From NCBI GenBank assembly GCA_963205165.1, contig CAUJJX010000037.1:1-46052 (forward strand): DNA of 46,052 nt, given 5' to 3'. Source of the stretch: Pseudomonadota bacterium (lineage in GTDB: Bacteria > Pseudomonadota > Gammaproteobacteria > Burkholderiales > Ga0077523). The first letter of the stretch is position 1; every line of letters starts with the position of its first letter. A program made the position numbers and the translations under genes. Below the pieces are notes generated by a model, which was given only the letters and a program-made list of their open reading frames with translations, was not told where the DNA came from and ran no database searches. Shown here in pieces: positions 43,129 through 46,052 of the stretch.

Positions 43129-44862
43129 CTACTCCACGATCACGACACCCGTGTTCCCGTCGACCGTGACCATCGCACCGTTGCGGATCAGCCGCGTCGC
43201 GTCCGAGACGGAGACCGCCGCCGGCACGCCGAGTTCGCGCGACACGATCGCGGCGTGCGAGATGGCGGCCCCGGTCTCGACGACGACGGCGCCCGCCGCG
43301 AGGAACAGCGGCCCCCACGAGGCATCGGTCGTCGCGGCGACGATCACCTCGCCGGGCTCGAGATCGCTGTCGAGGTCGAGCGACGTGATGACGCGCGCGC
43401 GCCCCGTGTGACGGCCGGGTGACACGCCGATCCCCTGGAGCCGCGTACCGGCTGCGGCGTGCTCGATGTGCCCGGTGCCGCGATCGCGATAGGCGTCGAG
43501 CGGCGGCGGATCGCCCACGAACACGAACGGCGGTTCCTTGGAGCGGAGCAGTTCGAGCTTCGCCGCACGATCGACGATCAGCCCGGCGAACCGTGCCGGA
43601 TCCGCGATGAAGTCATCGACCTCGTCGTCGGTGACCAGCAGGAGATCCTCCCAGCGCGCGAGCTGGCCGCGTTGCACGAGGCGTAGGCCAAGTTCGCGAA
43701 CGGCGCCGCGCGCCGCGTCGTTCAGCATCGCGCAGTGGAGCTTCCCGCGTTCACGCGCCGCGAGATACCGGCCGGCGTTGCGGGCGGCGCCCGTGAACTG
43801 GCCGAGCACTGCCGGGTTGCCGGACAGCCTCCGCTGGATCTCGGTGACCGCGGCTTCGCGTTCGGCCGCGAAATGCGCGGCGCGGGCGTCGGGCGACGCT
43901 TCGTCGGGCGCCTGGCGGGCGCGGTCGAGCATGCGCAGCGGCATCCCGGGGTCGGTCGCGTACGTCGGCGAACGGAACTCCCAGACGCTCAGGCCGAGGA
44001 AACCCCAGCGCGCGATGAAGGTGTCCCAGGCGTCGAGGAACCGTCCGGCGTCGGGTTCGCCCGTCGCGCGGAGCCGGTCGAGCAGGCCTTCGACGCCGGC
44101 ATCGAACGCCGCGGTCAGCACGGGCGACGCCTTCACGACGCGCGACAGGTTCCAGAGATCGAAGGCCTGCCCGGCGGATTCGACGTCGCCCACGGCGGCC
44201 GTCACCGTTGCGGCGAGTTCGCCGGCTCCCACCGCCGCGCTCACCTGCGCGATGACGCTCGTCAGGACATTCCCGCCGTACGTGTTGCGGACGTGGCGAT
44301 CGAACAGCCGCCGGGCTTCCGGCCGCAGCGAGCGGAAGTACTCGAGGAGCTGCGCGTCGGGCAGCGCCGTGACATCCGGCCGGCGCGCGAGCAGCGCATC
44401 GAGGCGGACGCGATCGACGTCGGTGTCGGGCCGCGGATCGGCCGTGAAGAGCGAGGCGAGCCAGGTGCCGACGGCCGCGGTGCGTGCGGCGTTCGCATCG
44501 CGCGGGTCCGGGCGGTACGGCGGCACGTCGGGGTAGTCGCCGAAGAGGGACTTGTCGATCGCCTCGACGGTCATCCCGGGGATGCGGACGGCGAGCACGC
44601 GCGTGACCGACATGTTGATGTACACGTAGCCGCCGAAGCAGCAGACGATCTCGGGCTGGCCCGGCGGCTTGAACTCGTCGGGCGTGAAGAGGCCGATCCC
44701 GCAGAAGGCATCGCGCCAGCCGGCGTCCCACGCGTGGGGGCCGTACGCGCTCCAGGTGAGCGGCGACACGGCCTCGACGAATGTCTCGCCGACGTTGCCG
44801 CGGGTGAACACGGGAAAACGCTCGCTGCCCTCGTCGTCGCAGACCCAGACCTTGTCGACCAT
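43129..44862 (-). CDS. PEP-utilizing-enzyme swivel-domain protein without ATP-grasp
   Basis: The 577-residue protein resembles the middle and His domains of PEP synthase-like phosphotransferases (rifampicin phosphotransferase, phenylphosphate synthase PpsA1-like). It starts TRGNVGETFVEAVSPLTWSA, continues CCFGGYVYINMSVTRVLAV, and ends with the phosphohistidine motif GAAISHAAIVSREL (His536). No ATP-grasp or PEP barrel is present, so it needs a partner to load its histidine; the PPDK-like protein downstream could supply this. The ATG at 44862 has a GGGAGG Shine-Dalgarno. The substrate is unknown; an aromatic or antibiotic hydroxyl acceptor is only a family-based guess. Confidence 0.82.
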   Translation of the reverse strand: MVDKVWVCDDEGSERFPVFTRGNVGETFVEAVSPLTWSAYGPHAWDAGWRDAFCGIGLFTPDEFKPPGQPEIVCCFGGYVYINMSVTRVLAVRIPGMTVEAIDKSLFGDYPDVPPYRPDPRDANAARTAAVGTWLASLFTADPRPDTDVDRVRLDALLARRPDVTALPDAQLLEYFRSLRPEARRLFDRHVRNTYGGNVLTSVIAQVSAAVGAGELAATVTAAVGDVESAGQAFDLWNLSRVVKASPVLTAAFDAGVEGLLDRLRATGEPDAGRFLDAWDTFIARWGFLGLSVWEFRSPTYATDPGMPLRMLDRARQAPDEASPDARAAHFAAEREAAVTEIQRRLSGNPAVLGQFTGAARNAGRYLAARERGKLHCAMLNDAARGAVRELGLRLVQRGQLARWEDLLLVTDDEVDDFIADPARFAGLIVDRAAKLELLRSKEPPFVFVGDPPPLDAYRDRGTGHIEHAAAGTRLQGIGVSPGRHTGRARVITSLDLDSDLEPGEVIVAATTDASWGPLFLAAGAVVVETGAAISHAAIVSRELGVPAAVSVSDATRLIRNGAMVTVDGNTGVVIVE

Positions 44863-45107
44863 GCACCCTCCCCCGCGGACCCCGAACCGACCGCACGGCT
44901 CGCGGCGCGCGCGTCGATCGAACCGTGATCCACGGACGTGGACCCGTTGCTTTGTTTGTAACCGCGGCACGGGGGCGCGACATTGATCGAACGCAATCCG
45001 GCAGGGGCGCCGGACACGGCATGCCATGCGGATTCCGGCCGCGATGCACCGGCCGCGGCGACCTGCCGTCGGACCCGCGAGCGTGATCGACGGACAGCGT
45101 GACGCCG

Positions 45108-45965
45108 TCAGCCGTCCCGTCGATCCCGCGCGAGGACCATCACCGGCGCCAGCACGACGGCCTGGACGACGAAGAAGACGACGGCGAACGACAGGAACTC
45201 GCGCCGCCCGAGGACATTCACGGCGATCAGCGTCGCGATGCTCAGGCTGCGCGACGGGAACGCGGCGAGCATCGTCACGGTGTCCCGGCGGTCCCACGAG
45301 AACGCGCGCGCCATCGCGAGCCCCGCTGCGGCGGCACCGACCACGAACAGCGCCGCGGCCAGTGCGATGCCGGCGCCGTGGTCACGGATCGTGTGCGCCT
45401 GATCGAACGCCATGATCGCCAGCATCATCCCGAGGCCCGCGAGGTTCACCGACTGGATCGCACCGCGCCAGTGCGCGACGAACTCGGGCACGAAGTGGCG
45501 CAGGGACATCCCGATGGTCACGGGGAGCAGCAGGCCGGTCGCGATCTGCTGCATCACCCGGACGGTCGGCAACGCGAATCCGGCCTCGCCCGCGTGCAGC
45601 CATTCGAACAGGAACCCGGCCACGAGCGGCATCGTGACGACGGCGAGCGCGCTCGACACGGCCGTGAGCGTGACGGACAGCGCGATGTCGGCGCGGGCAA
45701 GCAGGCAGAAGACGTTGGACGAGATCGCCTGCGGGGCCGCGGCCGTCAGGACCAGGCCGGCGACGACGGCCGGCCCCGGATGCAGCGTGCGGATCAACAC
45801 GACGGCGAGCAGCGGCAGCACGACGAGCTGGACGAGCAGCGCGGACACCACGTGCAGCGGGTAGTGGACGACGCGCTTCAGGTCGGCGAGCGTCAGCTCG
45901 AGGCCGACGACGATCATCGCCATCGTGATCAGCAGCGGCAGGCCGACGCCGACGGCGCTGCTCAT
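45108..45965 (-). CDS. Bile acid:sodium symporter (BASS) family transporter
   Basis: The 285-residue integral membrane protein has about nine hydrophobic segments. It begins MSSAVGVGLPLLITMAMIVV and contains GLELTLADLKR and LTAAAPQAISSNVFCLLARA, the BASS-type motif regions. It would import an organic anion with sodium, or act as an exporter in some relatives. The last gene of the window, it reads away from the right edge and is separated by 245 bases from the PEP-utilizer gene. Substrate unknown. Confidence 0.85.
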   Translation of the reverse strand: MSSAVGVGLPLLITMAMIVVGLELTLADLKRVVHYPLHVVSALLVQLVVLPLLAVVLIRTLHPGPAVVAGLVLTAAAPQAISSNVFCLLARADIALSVTLTAVSSALAVVTMPLVAGFLFEWLHAGEAGFALPTVRVMQQIATGLLLPVTIGMSLRHFVPEFVAHWRGAIQSVNLAGLGMMLAIMAFDQAHTIRDHGAGIALAAALFVVGAAAAGLAMARAFSWDRRDTVTMLAAFPSRSLSIATLIAVNVLGRREFLSFAVVFFVVQAVVLAPVMVLARDRRDG

Positions 45966-46052
45966 GGGGCGCGATCCGGTGGTGACGGCGGTCGGTTCAT
46001 CGAGGGTTCGTGACGTTGCTGGGGACCAGCCGATTGCATCACGAATCGCAGG

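Overview
The window is GC-rich, densely coded bacterial DNA. A C-terminal PEP-CTERM anchor, YaeQ, a GloC-type hydrolase, Liv-type transporters and the overall style suggest a Pseudomonadota chromosome, most likely a betaproteobacterium. This is inference; no rRNA or other phylogenetic marker is present. I saw no tRNA, rRNA, CRISPR array, transposase, phage gene or replication origin.

Layout. (1) 1-6.1 kb: housekeeping and miscellaneous genes. These are a truncated metallo-beta-lactamase-fold gene, yaeQ divergent from gloC, a threonine-dehydratase-like enzyme, a periplasmic solute-binding protein, a strong bidirectional terminator, and a PhoX/DUF839-like PEP-CTERM protein. (2) 6.1-21.5 kb: one co-directional minus-strand run of 13 genes, with a divergent TetR gene at its head and a perfect 9+9 bp palindrome between them. 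Read in transcription order, it encodes a fumarylacetoacetate-hydrolase-fold enzyme, an alpha/beta hydrolase, two paralogous amidohydrolases, a branched-chain-amino-acid-type ABC transporter (LivH, LivM, LivK, LivG and a LivF fused to a Tm-1/UPF0261 domain), a Tm-1-type TIM-barrel protein, a flotillin-like SPFH protein, a small SRPBCC protein, and an SRPBCC-quinone oxidoreductase fusion. It looks like an uptake and degradation operon for an unidentified compound.

(3) 22.5-39.5 kb: the most unusual region. A minus-strand HlyD-type adaptor lies opposite a plus-strand operon of five genes: a GAF-HlyD adaptor, a PqqD-like/M50-protease/HlyD-like membrane protein, a shortened SecA paralogue, a 2681-residue LEPR-XLL/DUF4347 surface protein, and a membrane diguanylate cyclase whose GTG start overlaps the giant gene's stop codon. 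I read this as a dedicated export, processing and c-di-GMP-linked system for the giant protein, which has no ordinary signal peptide but carries a distinctive N-terminal LEPRVLYSAD motif and a C-terminal membrane segment.

(4) 39.5-46 kb, minus strand: an HDOD protein, two PEP-utilizing-enzyme relatives with unusual domain composition (a PPDK-like protein without its PEP-binding barrel, and a swivel-histidine protein without an ATP-grasp domain), and a BASS-family transporter.

Non-coding structure includes a 7-bp tandem repeat that occurs at two distant sites, a 98-bp element with perfect 16-bp inverted ends inside the transporter operon, and several hairpins. Starts were revised from the ORF track where a Shine-Dalgarno match, gene overlap or signal peptide favoured another codon; several genes appear to use GTG or TTG.
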